Below, in pieces: positions 38,300-50,200 of a DNA stretch of 64,000 bases. Where the stretch lies: positions 136,066,621-136,130,620 of the forward strand of contig NC_133931.1 of NCBI RefSeq assembly GCF_031877795.1, written 5' to 3'. The stretch is from Strix aluco. Its lineage: Eukaryota > Chordata > Aves > Strigiformes > Strigidae. A program made the position numbers and the translations under genes. Position 1 is the stretch's first letter. Every line of letters starts with the position of its first letter. Below the pieces are notes generated by a model. That model was given only the letters and a program-made list of their open reading frames with translations, made no database searches and was not told the origin of the DNA.

Positions 38300-38640
38300 T
38301 ATCTTGCCATAATTCAGCAGCCCAGATGGGTTTGCCTCTGTACTGCCAATTGCTCCGTTTCCACTGCTGTAACCACCCCACAGGGCATTTGCCACCATCC
38401 ATGAGTCGGTGTAGAGACAGAGCACTGGCCACCTTTCTCACCCAGCAATATCCAAGGCCAGCTGGATGGCTTTCACTTCTGCAAACTGACTCGATTCACC
38501 TTCTCCTTCATCAGCTTCTATGATCCGTTGTGTGGAGCTCCACACAACAGCCTTCCACCTTCGATGTTTTCCTACAATGAGACAGGACCCGTCGGTAAAC
38601 AGGGCATATCACTTCTCATTATCTGGTAGTTTATTATATG
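38300..38640 (-). pseudogene. ERV RNase H remnant
   Basis: RNase H degrades the RNA strand of the RNA-DNA hybrid during reverse transcription. On the minus strand three catalytic acidic residues are still readable: Asp in FTDGSC at about 38,590, Glu in QFAEVKA at about 38,485, and Asp in YTDSWM at about 38,405. All three are in one frame, interrupted by a TGA between the second and third. A frameshift separates this part from the RT upstream. Confidence 0.85.
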
Positions 38641-38699
38641 GTGGGGACTCTTCAGCACGCGGTACCTCTTCCTCTGGTGACATTCCGAAATCTTTATCT

Positions 38700-40131
38700 T
38701 CTGGCCAATTTATGATCATTTCCAGTATTTCTAGGCTGCTCTAGGGCTCCCTATTTGATCCTATTGTGTGATCAGTGTGACCCACTTACTCCATGTGGCA
38801 TCAGTTGGATGGTGTGTAGAGGGGACACTCCCTTTGAACATCCAGCCCAGCACCGGCAGTCGGGGAACCAGGAGGAGCTGTGCTTCAGTACCAACCACTT
38901 CTGAGGCAGCTCAAACTCCTTCATATGCTGCCAGTATCCCCTTTTCGGTTAGAGTATAGCGGGCTTCAGATCCTCTGTATCGCTGACTCCAAAACCCCAG
39001 GGGTCAACTTTGGGTTTCCCCTTGTGCTCTCTGCCAGAGACTCCAGGTAGGGCCATTCTCCCCGGCTGTGGTGTAGAGCACATTTTTAACGTCTTGTCCT
39101 GCCCAAACCAGCCCAAGGGCTACTGCATGAACTATTTCCTATTTAATTTGTTCAAAGGCTTGTTGTTGCTCAGGGCCCCATGTAAAATCATTCTTTTTTC
39201 AGGTCACTTGGCAGAGAGGGCTTACAATCTCACTGTAATTTGGAATACACTTTCTTCAGAAACCCACAGCACCTAAGAAAGCTTGTGTTTCTTTTTTGCT
39301 AGTCGGTGGGGATGTAGCTATTATTTTATTAATCACATCCATATTAATCACATCCATTAGAATCTGTCAACGTCCACCTTGCCATTTTATTCCTAAAAAT
39401 TGAATCTCCTGTGAAGATTCCTTGACCTTACTTCACTTTATGGTGAAACTAGCTCTCAGAAGGATTGGGATTATTTTCTCTCCTTTCTCAAAAACTTCTT
39501 CTGCTTTATTACCCCATACGATGATGCCATCAATGTATTGCAGGTGTTCCAGGGCTTCACCTTGTTCCAGTGCCGTCTGGATCAGTCCATGGCAAATAGT
39601 GGGGCTGTGTTTCCACCCCTGCAGTAGTCAGTTCCAGGTGTATTGGACACCCCTTCAGGCAAAGGCAAACTGCGGCCTGCATTCTGCTGCCAGAGGGATT
39701 GAGAAGAATTCATTAGCAATATCAATTGTGGCATTCGACTTGGCTGCCTTTGACTCTAGCTCATACTGAAGTTCTAGCATGTCTGGCACGGCAGCGCTCA
39801 GAGGTGGTGTGACTTCATTCAGGCCACAACAGTCTACTGTCGATCTCCACTCTCCATTAGACTTTTGCACTGGCCATACGGGGCTGTTAAAAAGTGAGTG
39901 AGTCTTGCTGATCAGTCCTTGGCTCTCCAGTTGACAACTCAGTTCATGGATAGCAATTACGGAGTCTCGGTTGGTGCGATATTGTCGTCAGTGCACTGTT
40001 GCAGCAGCGATTGGCACCTGTTGTTCTTTGACCCTCAGCAATCCCACAGCAGAAGGGTCTTCTGAGACACCAGGCAAAGCAGACAGCTGCTTCATTTCTT
40101 CCATCTCTAAGGCAGCTATACCAAAAGCCTA
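38700..40131 (-). pseudogene. ERV reverse transcriptase remnant, catalytic site lost
   Basis: RT fingers, palm and connection region on the minus strand. Motif A is present (ATIDIANEFF, about 39,730). The family's Y-x-D-D catalytic box reads YIDG (39,537-39,526), so the second metal-binding Asp is replaced by Gly. The frame runs unshifted from the protease through RT for over 1 kb. Stops at 40,132, 39,988, 39,655, 39,628, 39,433 and 39,367 are all TGA, and one at 40,129 is TAG. The Q-G-W-x-H-S-P-T-I-C-H-like context looks closer to ERV-L than to gamma or lenti RTs, by recall only. A perfect in-frame 15-bp tandem duplication sits at 39,328-39,357. Confidence 0.88.
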
Positions 40132-40378
40132 TCAGTACCCTTTTGGGTCCTCAAAATACCCTCTCCTGAGATAATCTATACCAAGAATGCACATAGCTTC
40201 TGGGCCACTCACAATGGCATGCTTTTGCCACTCATTCCCAGTTAGGCCCACTTCAGCCTTCAATACACTTAGCTGTTGAGAACCCCCTGTCACTCTTGAA
40301 ATATAAATGGGTTCTGCCCCGTTAAAATCTGATGGTATTAGGGGGCATTGGGCACCAGTGTCCACTAGAGCGTTACAA
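40132..40378 (-). pseudogene. ERV aspartic protease remnant
   Basis: A retroviral aspartic protease, which cuts the viral polyprotein. The catalytic triplet is seen as DTGAQC at about 40,355 and the C-terminal ILGIDYL motif at about 40,180. The frame is open from 40,365 to the TGA at 40,132 and continues in the same frame into RT, the arrangement of a pro-pol polyprotein. About 10 codons upstream a TGA closes the frame. No gag is recognisable before it. Confidence 0.85.
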
Positions 40379-40463
40379 CCTGGGGGTCAGATGCTTACCT
40401 GGCAGCAGGAGATGATGAAGCACCAACCGTGAATGAAGTGGCTACCCAACTCCAGCAATTTTA
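40379..40463 (-). other. Short unassigned ERV segment
   Basis: Less than 100 bp links the protease to the tRNA-like sequence. In a complete provirus gag would lie here, so most of it has been deleted. Confidence 0.5.
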
Positions 40464-40532
40464 TCCCATGGGGCTCAGACCCACAATCCTGAGACTAAAA
40501 GTCTCATGCTCTACTGACTGAGCCAGCCAGGC
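40464..40532 (-). tRNA. tRNA-Lys(UUU)-like pseudo-tRNA inside ERV leader
   Basis: On the minus strand the order is acceptor GCCTGGC, D-arm GCTC-AGTCAGTA-GAGC (4 pairs intact), anticodon arm TGAGA-CTTTTAG-TCTCA (5 pairs intact, anticodon TTT), T-arm GTGGG-TCTGAGC-CCCAT (one wobble pair, T-loop changed from TTCGA to TCTGA), then GGGATAA instead of a pairing 3' acceptor strand. It is most like tRNA-Lys(CTT) in body sequence, with the anticodon first base changed. The damaged T-loop (box B) and acceptor make it a pseudogene. It sits 12 nt from the LTR end at 40,545, where the primer binding site belongs. Confidence 0.8.
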
Positions 40533-40544
40533 ACCAAAAAGGCC

Positions 40545-41108
40545 TGTCATGGTTTAAACCTGGCCGGCAGCAGTCACTCGCTCACCCTCCTCCACCTGGG
40601 GAATGGGTGAGAGAATTGGAGGGGTAAAGGTAAGGACACTCATAGGTTGAGATAAAACCTGTTTCATAATTGAAATAAAATAATAATAGAAAATACAAGC
40701 AGGTAATGCGCAATGCAATTGCTCACTACCCACCAGCCGATGCCCAGCCTATTCCCAGCTAGTGATCCCAGAGAAAAGAAGATCCTGAAACCACAATCCT
40801 GGAAGTGGGAGCCCCAGCTTCCTGGCCAACCCTCATCTAGATACTGAGCATGACGTTACATGATATGGAGTATTTCATTGGCCAGTTTAGGGCCGCTGCT
40901 TTGGCTGTGCTCTCTCCCAGCTTCTTGTGCACCTGTGCACTAGCAGGACATGGGTAGTTGGAAAGTCCTTGATTTCTTAGCAACAACTGAAAACGTCAGT
41001 GTATTATCAACATCCTTCTCATACCAAATCCCATACTGAATCCAAACCTCAACACTATTCTAGCTACTAAGAAGGAAAATTAACTCTATCCCAGCCGAAA
41101 CCAGGACA
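40545..41108 (-). mobile_element. ERV long terminal repeat (type B), minus strand
   Basis: On the minus strand it begins TGTCCTGGTTTCGGCTGG (41,108) and ends AAACCATGACA (40,545), 564 bp. The same family occurs as the solo LTR at 56,886-57,488. A decayed CRE word (TAACGTCA) is present at about 40,855. It is upstream of, and co-oriented with, the pol remnants, so it acts as their 5' LTR. The spacer GGCCTTTT after it resembles the spacer after LTR A. The flank beyond (GTGCTG) does not repeat the flank of LTR A. Confidence 0.88.
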
Positions 41109-44100
41109 GTGCTGTACTGCACATTCCTGCTATCTTACAGAAAAAGGCTGGAGCCAGCAGAAGGACCACATGCCCACCACTCCCTTTCGCAGGGTGGGCC
41201 TAGGTTCACACTAGGTAAACCACAAGGCATGAGTGGAAGAGAAAAGGGCTGAAACAGTCTGGCAAGCATCTTGCAAAAGACTATGCTGGCAGTACAAGAG
41301 GAGCTGCTGTTAATTTAAAACTCCACGGGATGCTGCAATTTATACTAAAGCTATACCAGGTGCCTCCAAAACTCACCTGATGTCACATATTGACAGTGTT
41401 TTATTTGCACTCAGAGAAGCTGAGAATCTAGCCTCAAAAACCTCAGTACTTGAAATTTTCTTCTTCAATTAATATTTTTCATTTTAAAAGGTGATCCAAA
41501 GAGGGAGTGAGGTCCTTCCACTACCAGAAATCAATCGTATAACATGGGTTGGTGTTTAATCTCACCATGAGGAATTCTCTGGTAGATTCATGAAGAAGCA
41601 TTTTTTCCTACTCAAGATATGTAGTGGCATGCACCTACATATTAAAGCAACCTCTATTTCTGTAACAGCAGAAATTAATCTGAAGTCTCCTTTCTTCTTA
41701 AAATGCTTCCACATCACATTTTTTAATGCATGTGCCAAAGGATCTATTGATAAGTGACATCTCATACATAATATCAACGTAGCAATTTACCTCAATAAGA
41801 AGATAGCTATGCAGATCATTCCAAAAGATAAGAAAACTATTTCTCTGAATATTTTTAGGTTTCCTTTCAAGTAATACGTAAATAATTAAGGTAGCATTTG
41901 AGTTCAGATAGGTAGCTGGGTTCAAAATTACTCCAGCAGCTTCATAACTGAACCTCTGTATACACAGCCTTGCTTCCTTTCTGAACTAAGAAAATACCAT
42001 CAATTCTTCATTAGAGGATACTCCTCAAAACAGAAATAATTTAGAAATCTAGATACTTGGGATGCAATGAGGATTGAGAAAAGAGAGAGTAGCACTGGAA
42101 GAACCAAACTGTGACCGTGCTAATAAAGCCTAGCAGACCTCTTAGTTAATGAACTCTGATAGATCTGAGTTAATTCCTGCAGTTAAACGGTTGTATATCC
42201 ATGCTACAATCAACCCAAACCTGGATAAACTGTCCATAAATATTGTATCTCTCTCTCCTGTACTACTGATCAACCATGCCTCTTAAAGTTTGTCATAAGA
42301 AAATGGAGAGCCATCAACATTTAAAGTGACTCTGTGGATACACTGAAGACAGACAAGTATTTTAAATCTGGAGTCTGTTGGGGTTATGTCTCTTATGCTA
42401 TTGTGTGTATCTTTTCACCTAAGATTCACAGATTTAAAACTGAAGGGAAAATCGCTCTTCTGTTAAAAAAAACAGCATAAACAAACCAAAACCCAAATGG
42501 GATTAATTCCTTTCTCTAGTATGAACGGAATAGACAGAATTCCCCTAAATTAGCAGTTTTAAAACAGCTCCATTATCTACATGTTCTGCAGCATGTAGGT
42601 GACCAGGGTTCAGTTCCCTTCTTTGAGTGAGGTGGTTTATCCACATCCCAGCTCACAATTTTTTTCCTCCTGTGGAGGAATACCCATTCTATGTACAGTC
42701 ACTGTGTAACAACAGAAGGATGACAAGACTCCAACCTAGATGTTAGTTCACATGCCTGGGAAGCAAGTGAAAGCTCTGTTCTAACTTTTGCTCCAGAAGT
42801 TTGTTCATTTGATGTAAAACAGACAAATGGTGTTTGGAACAGACATGAGCTTGGTGCCAACGCCTCTGTCATATGCAAACCTAGGCTTTATATTTCCTTG
42901 TTCTTGTCCTGTCCAAGTCTTCTTTTTCCCCCACCCATAAGAAAAATTGTTAGCGTGATCATACTGAATAATCAATAAAAATTCTTGGACCAAAAAATTC
43001 TCTGAAGAGTTTGTTACAAAGAGCATTTTCAGCACATTCAATCATTGCAGTTTAAGCAAGGGTTTTCATTCAGCACTTACCACTATCTGATCTAAGCTCC
43101 TGGCAAGAGTGAATATGGCAGTACTGATAGCACAACTGTCTGTCAACCATCTTTCCCTCTAAGTTGTTCAAAAAGCTACCTAATGCTTGAGCTAGCAGCC
43201 AATTCTGCCACCTGTATGGAACTGGTACAAAAATACTGGCAGAAATAAGCCACATTTAACAGATGTGGTTGTCTGCAAAAGTATATTATGTGTTTGAGGT
43301 TTCTTAGAGGTGGTCTCTTAATACAGTATGTTACCAAATAAGACTATAATATGAAATGTATTCATGTTAATATACTGTACTACCTACAGGCCCTATGAGG
43401 TGTCACTCTGGTAACCTTGTAAAACACACCATAAGGGTTTTTAGGGGGAATGAAAGAATGTTTCTTACTATCAATATAGGAAAAGTGAAACGCTCCTGAC
43501 GCACAGGAGACTTGCTTTCTCCTCTGACAACCAGCACAGCAAGACGCTGAAAATCTAAGATTGGGCTGAGGTCAGGTGAAGCTGTGGCAAGTCTTTCCTC
43601 TGGTTTCAGAAGGCTTTGGCTCAATTTAATTTCACTAACAAATTCACATGGGAGTGGGATTTAAGCCTTCCATGCAGCAGCAGCATGTAATAGCGTTTCC
43701 CTCAGTGTATATGTGTGGTGGATCCTCTGCTGCCTGTTCCACTGTGAGAGTCTATAAATACTTTCATGGGCTGCGGTGTTAAATTTTGCAGGCAGCCAGG
43801 AATACACAGCAGACCCACCACACACACATACAGAAAAAACAGGTTAAGTAGTGCTGGCCTCCTGCAAAACATAACACCCCAGTCATGCAAATCATTCACA
43901 GACCATTGCAGTGCACCGGGCACCAAAGCGACGATAGAGCAGCTATGGATCATGTATGAATGCATTTGACACATGGGGCTAACAGCAGAGCAAAAGTGGT
44001 TCAGCACAGTTTAGCTGGTTTTCTCCTATTATAAGCTGAGAAATACAGCACCTTCAAGCTCAGTTTCACTCGACGACTAGTGTTTTAGCACTAGTCAGCA

Positions 44101-44117
44101 CTAAGTAGGAAGGCAAA
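41109..44117. other. Presumed CRPPA intron
   Basis: No accepted exon. A 61-codon minus frame at 43,070-43,255 ends at a good donor (AGTG|GTAAGT) but lacks a convincing acceptor. A small inverted repeat, GACTAGTG/CACTAGTC with a 6-nt loop, lies at 44,075-44,096. Confidence 0.45.
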
Positions 44118-44238
44118 AATGTGTATGGAGGTAAGATGGAGAGAAGTGGAGGGAGGAACAAACTAGGAGAAGGGGGAAAAGAGGGTAAAAGAAGGAAAAA
44201 AAGAAGGTAGAAGAAGGAAAAGAGGTAAAAGATTAAGT
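44118..44238. repeat. Purine-rich tract
   Basis: About 120 bp of nearly pure A/G on the plus strand (GGAGAAGGGGGAAAAGAGGG and similar). It can potentially form triplex DNA. The minus-strand Leu/Pro/Ser/Phe-rich frame at 44,066-44,275 is its translation. Confidence 0.7.
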
Positions 44239-47200
44239 ACACAACTGTCTCAATCCTCAAAATATAAAAAGACATGCCATTGCTAAAGATCAGGAGAGAT
44301 TACTATCAATGCCAGAGGCTCTATCTGATAGGCAAACTGTGTCATATACTGCAGGGAAAAAAAAAATCTTCAAAGAACAGAGTAGGACTTTTCTACCCAG
44401 TGAGATCTGAGGTCATCAGTGTAAACATAAAATTATAAGTAGGAGTATCACATATCTGAATGTTCTCTTTACTTTTAGAGCACTATCACATCGTTACTTA
44501 GGATCTGACAAAACCCACCTAATGGGGACAGAGAAATCAATACAGCACTTCTTCATATAAACTTCTAGGAAGAGCAAAAAAGTACATACTTTATGGTAAA
44601 TTTAACACAGTGTATTTCGATATTACAGGTTTTTTCTTTCCCATATTATACTGACAACATAGATTGGTCGTTGCACTTTTCAAGAAAAAAATGAACACAT
44701 CAAACATCTAAGTTGCTAATATGCAGTACAAGACACAAAATGCTCTATCACAGGTTACAGAATTTTGCATACAAATGCGCAGAACCATTTTCATATCATT
44801 TGTAACATATGATTTGTGATTGTGATTATTGGTGTTATACGGAAAGACTGGGCAACTTTGAATTAGTGACTGTAACAAAATGGGAAGGTCTTTGGAAAGA
44901 ATGAGCGATACATTTGAATCTCCTGGGGGATGCTGAAAATCAGTGCAGAGGAAACGTGAGCAATTTTTCCGTTCTCTCAGTCCAAAGCACATTTTTCTCC
45001 CTTCCTATAGGTGCTAACTTCACACGGAATATTATGCATAATAGACATCCAGCTCTCCAAAATAAGAAGAGGCGTGCTTCCATCCATTTCAATATAAGTG
45101 TTCTGTTCAGTCATTAAAATCTTCATTATAACAACTCCTACAGACTGTGAATAACCTAAAATATAAACACACGGCTGCAGTAACTAATTGATTTGAAACA
45201 TTCCTCTTGATTACAGATAATTTATTTGAGATGGTTCAGAGGAAAAACTGTATAGCCTGCTAAAAAACAAAATTAAAACTTCTCCTTTGGGGAAAGAAAT
45301 AAACAAACCCCAAGACATTCTGAGGGGCAAAGTATGCGTACACATGTGCTGAGCTATTGTTCACATCCCAGTCTTGTGGCTTCCAAACTCTTAGGATGAT
45401 AATATCAGTTCAGTGGGGTAAAGGTCACATTCCAATCTTGGTTACAGAAATACAAACCAAAGTAACTACAGTGTTACAAGCCCAGTTACTTTGCAGTTGC
45501 AGAGACTGAAATTCAACTTTAAACTGTATTTTGCTACATAACTGTTTCTAAACTGCTTTCTCAAAATTTCAAAAGCATCTTTAAAGTAACTCAGATGTCA
45601 GTGTTTTGGGCAGTGAGACACAGTGAGAGGAAGGGGCTGTCCAGAAGCTCATTGTTACGATTTGATATCACAGATTTCCCTAATTTGATACTCTTAATTG
45701 AATCTAGCTAGTTGCTTGCAAGTGGCTCTCAAATTGCATCATCTTATCATTCTGTAAGGAAGGACTGATTGCAGAATGAATTGTAAAAACTTCATATTTA
45801 AGTTACACACTGAAATTTGAAAACATCCTTGAAACACATCTTAACATTTCAAATTGAATGTTCATCCTACATCTCTCATTTCATCACTCAAATTCTACTT
45901 CTTTGACTGCATCTGTGTGATGCTTAGGCATAGTTTATGTCCCATCTCTGACTTCTTTTCCTGTCTACAGATGAGGGTCTACAGCCTACTGGAATGCAAA
46001 AAATGTAAATTCCTTACAATTCAATACTTTTAAGTAAGGCCAAGCTAGTCTACTTCCCCCCAAAAAATAAAAATACCAGACTGATGAAGAAGTGTCCAGA
46101 AATGAGACAAAGAGTTACAAGGACATGAGGTGACATCTCTCCTTGGAGAGTAAGAGGAGAGGAGTCAGCAGGGCAAAAACAAGTTACAACACAAATTATT
46201 AATAAAGATTCATTCCCTTTGTCTCTCACACCAATATGACATTTTAATACATTAATTTTGTGGTAATTCTGGTTCTTCTCAACATCCCTTTGCACACAAC
46301 ACGGACTTGTTCCCTGCTCCAAAGCAGTCTTCACACAGTGAATGTAATAAGCAGGGAAGGAACTTGCATTTCTTGCAAGCATGAATATTTCTACAAGCAA
46401 AGGAGCTCTGAACACCAGTACACTCAAATATACTCAAATACACTCAAAACTGCTGTGAATGGAGAAAGTATATTTGCCTCTATCTACTGTTTTCTTTCAG
46501 TAGGTTGCCTACACAATGTTTACTTACACACTTAAGACTGGACAGTTTATCTGAGCAGCACCCTAGGACATGAACTCAATGAATCCCTATCCAGTATGCA
46601 CGGGGAAATAATAGTAATTTCTGAAAATGATCCAAACTTTCAATTTCTCTATTTCTTTGTCCTCCTTAGTTCACAAGCCTAAAGCCAGTGCAAATAGAGC
46701 ATTTACCCTTGTTAAATTTTTCAGCTAAGCAATGGAATGAGCATATAAATTGTGAAAATTTAATCCTAGAGGAAAGATGGTTCTTGAAGTCTGGTGTGAG
46801 CAGAGGCGCTGGGTTCAGAAAGCAGCAGCAAACATCCCGTGTCCAATCCAACAGATGGAGCAGAGAAGAATCATAAAAACACACTAGGAAACTGCTGTGG
46901 CAAAGTCCTGTTTCCACTGAGTGGCTGAGAGGAATGGCAAGCACCGGACACACCGTACCTTTCTATGGAAGCATGGATGGTAGCAACAGATGGACAGGGC
47001 TGAGGGGTATAGTGCAATATTTAAAGATACAGTTGAAATATCGTCAAGCCAGCTAACTTGCCAACAGTATGACTGGAACAGCACAAACTGTCAACATGCA
47101 CTAATCACATATGCGCTTACTCACTTTCTCAGCTGGGTTTTGCAGCCCCTGGGTAAGCTGAAGCTGTGATGGCTGTTCTGAGTCTGGGCCCCCATCTGAT

Positions 47201-50200
47201 CATCCCTCCATAGCTTGAATCACATGGAGGAATCTCTCCTGCCACTAGCTACTGATTAAACCATCCCATAGCTGGAGAGCAAATAGCCAATTTCCCAAAA
47301 AAACCCTTCCAGTATAAGCCCACTGATAGGAAGGCTGAAGAGGGCCCACAACTTGTCTTGTAGATAAAACACAGCAAACAGATAAAGCAGTTAATACCAT
47401 TCCTCAGGGTTCACCAGTAAATCCTTATCCTTGAACTCAAAATGTATAATCCTTACAATTGTAAGGGGACCGATTGCTTGCTTTTAGATTCTAGTTTTCT
47501 TTTAGGCTACGAGAGTCCAGCTACACCACAAAGATAGAGCTCACAGATGTTCTCTTACATAAAAATCGGGGTTTGCCAAGACAGGCTTCTCTTTCTTTCT
47601 GCCAGCTAATATCAGCCCAAACCATGTAACACAATAGCCTGTCTATATACAAACAAAGGCACTCAAAATGAAAATATAGCCAAGTGATAAAACTCTTGTA
47701 AAATAACAAAATTGTTTTGTGCTTTTAGAAAAATGGCTATTTTAAAACTTTAAAAAGAAACAGAAATAGAATAAAATGAATAAAGAAATAAAGGAGTCTT
47801 GCTTTAGCAGATGGATTAATTGTACTCCATAATTAAGATGTTTTATTAAAAATAAAACAGAACAAATATTTTGTTAGCTATGAACACATCTCTTTTTGAG
47901 ATTAGCATTCAATGCTAAGCTTATTCTTCATGAATGTTGTCTCTTGAGTTCTGCATAACAGAAGAGTCTCTGTTTTACAGCCTTTAACACTTTCAATTAA
48001 ATTGTTACCAAAGTTTCCTTTCAAAACATCCTATACCCATCTTGTGCCTACTTGCAACTTCAAATATGTCTGTGACTGTCTGCAAAGATTAAGTTCAGTT
48101 CTCCCTAGTATCTTCATGTAATAGGCAGTTGATTAAGAAACTATTTATGACAGCTTCCAACAGCATGACTAAACACGATGTGTAAGAGTTTACCACATTA
48201 CTTACTCCTCACTTTAAAATTTGTGTCATCCAAAGTTAATTTAAATCAGTGGGCTGAGAACAAGTGACCAGTGCTATTTCCACAGTGATGGGCACTAGTC
48301 TTTTTCATAAGGGCATTGCCATTCTGCCAAAACAATAAGGTAAAAGAGGTGATATTAGTGTCGTGTAGACTGCCTGCATATGGAGTGTTTTTGTTTTTCA
48401 GCTTTCCCTACGAAAGCTGAATATTAAGCTAAATATTACTGTCACCAATATTTAGAAGTGATGCAAGAATCATGATATTGGATATTAAGTAAATACCTGT
48501 ATAAATCACCTACAGGATCTCTAAAGTATTTTAAAATATGTTAATTGGTAATAATATTTAAAATAAACTCAAGAATAATTTAGGGGGCTTAATAAAATTG
48601 TTGGATTATTTTCTGAATATAACTGTCAAAAATAAAAGCAAGCAGAACACCAGCTTTCAACCTGATAGTAATTTTGACAGCAGTTAATCATTACAGATCC
48701 TGGACATAAGACTACAGAGGAATTTAAAATTGATTTTTTAAAGTCATTACTTTTTTGTAAAAACTGTATTCTAAAAACAACATTTATGTTTAAAGGAAAC
48801 ATAGTAGCTTAATTTTGTTGGGTTCTGGTCTTGATAGCCACAGCTACCGAGGAAATAAATCCCATGAAATGGTACAGTTGCTCAAGTGAGAACACTGGAT
48901 GGCACAGATGTGAATCTGAGCACCCACTGTGTGAACCAAGCTATTACAGCCTGCAGAGCTGTTATGTCTGAGATTTGTTTGATTAAAAAGAAGAGGAATG
49001 TTTAAGTCTTATCCAGAATTAAATACTAGTTCAGATGCTCAAATAAGTTAGGTGTTTGTTAAGAACGAATCTACTGGTGCTTCAACTAGAAAGAACAACT
49101 TTTACTTTCTCTGTATTTGACTCACTTTTTTCTTCCCTCCAGCTTCAGTATTGCTTCCAAGTTCATAGCTGCATTTAGAACTGCATGTATCTTTTTACAT
49201 GGGCAATGATTTCACATTGTTCATCTCCTCAGCCTGTATTGATTAGATGAATGTGTGGTTTGGCTTTTCATGGACATGTTTTAAAAGTTTCCTCTGGACA
49301 AAAGAAGTAATCTCAAACTCCTTTTCCACTAATCCCTCTCTTGACTTAATATCTCTTTTGTCTTCAACAAACTGTATTCCCTTGGGCCTGCTCTTGGCCT
49401 CAGCTTTTACCCTGCATGCTCTACTTCCATAAATCTGCTGTCTATTCAGTAAGCAGAACTATGTCTGCAGCACTATGTACGTGCCACAGCCTCATCTCTT
49501 AACACTCCTAGATGTCCCCAGTCACAATGTCTCCTTCACATTAACTACTGAGGTTAACTTTCTATTATTTACTTGAAGCTTACCTGTTAGGAACTTTTAC
49601 ATTAACTTTTGTTGCTGAATACCCTTTTATATGCTCAAAGTGAGATTCCATTCTCCCAGTCAAGCAAATCTAACAAGCAGAGCTACACATTCCCTTCAAG
49701 GTCTGTTAACAAAACACAGGCTCTCTTGTGCTCAAGACTGTCTGTGGACTTGCTCCAGTCCAAAGATGGGACTTAAAAATCCTTACGCAGTTACTGCTTT
49801 CGGATTACTTCCCATTGGTTTCTACATATCCTTGCCTTTAACCAGATCTGACACTAGCAGGAAGGATTTCCCAAATTGTTTAGCCTAACCTTCATCTGAA
49901 AAAATGTCTTCATGCCTCAGTTATTTTACTCTTCTTATAACATCGATGTTGCATCACATATTTTTACATAAACTGTATAGCATAATAGAAACATGTATTA
50001 GGAAAAAACTTCCTGTCTTCCACTCTCCTGAAATCTTTGCTCTCTTTACCAATATCCTGGATAATATAAGCAACAAGTTCAGTTTTTCCCAGGAATCCAA
50101 AACCTACACTTTCAAGACCCAGACCTTGCTTTTATATAGAGACTCATTAGGTCCAAACCCACCAGTGAAATCTTTCATAGTGGTAATGCATATATAACAA

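Noticed and set aside
35956..41114. Target-site duplication around the whole ERV block
   Set aside because: The flanks GGCTTG and GTGCTG do not match, and neither do 5-bp versions. No duplication can be claimed.
43070..43255. Possible minus-strand internal exon ending at AGTG|GTAAGT
   Set aside because: The donor is good but the upstream AG has no pyrimidine tract, and the peptide resembles no part of CRPPA that I know.
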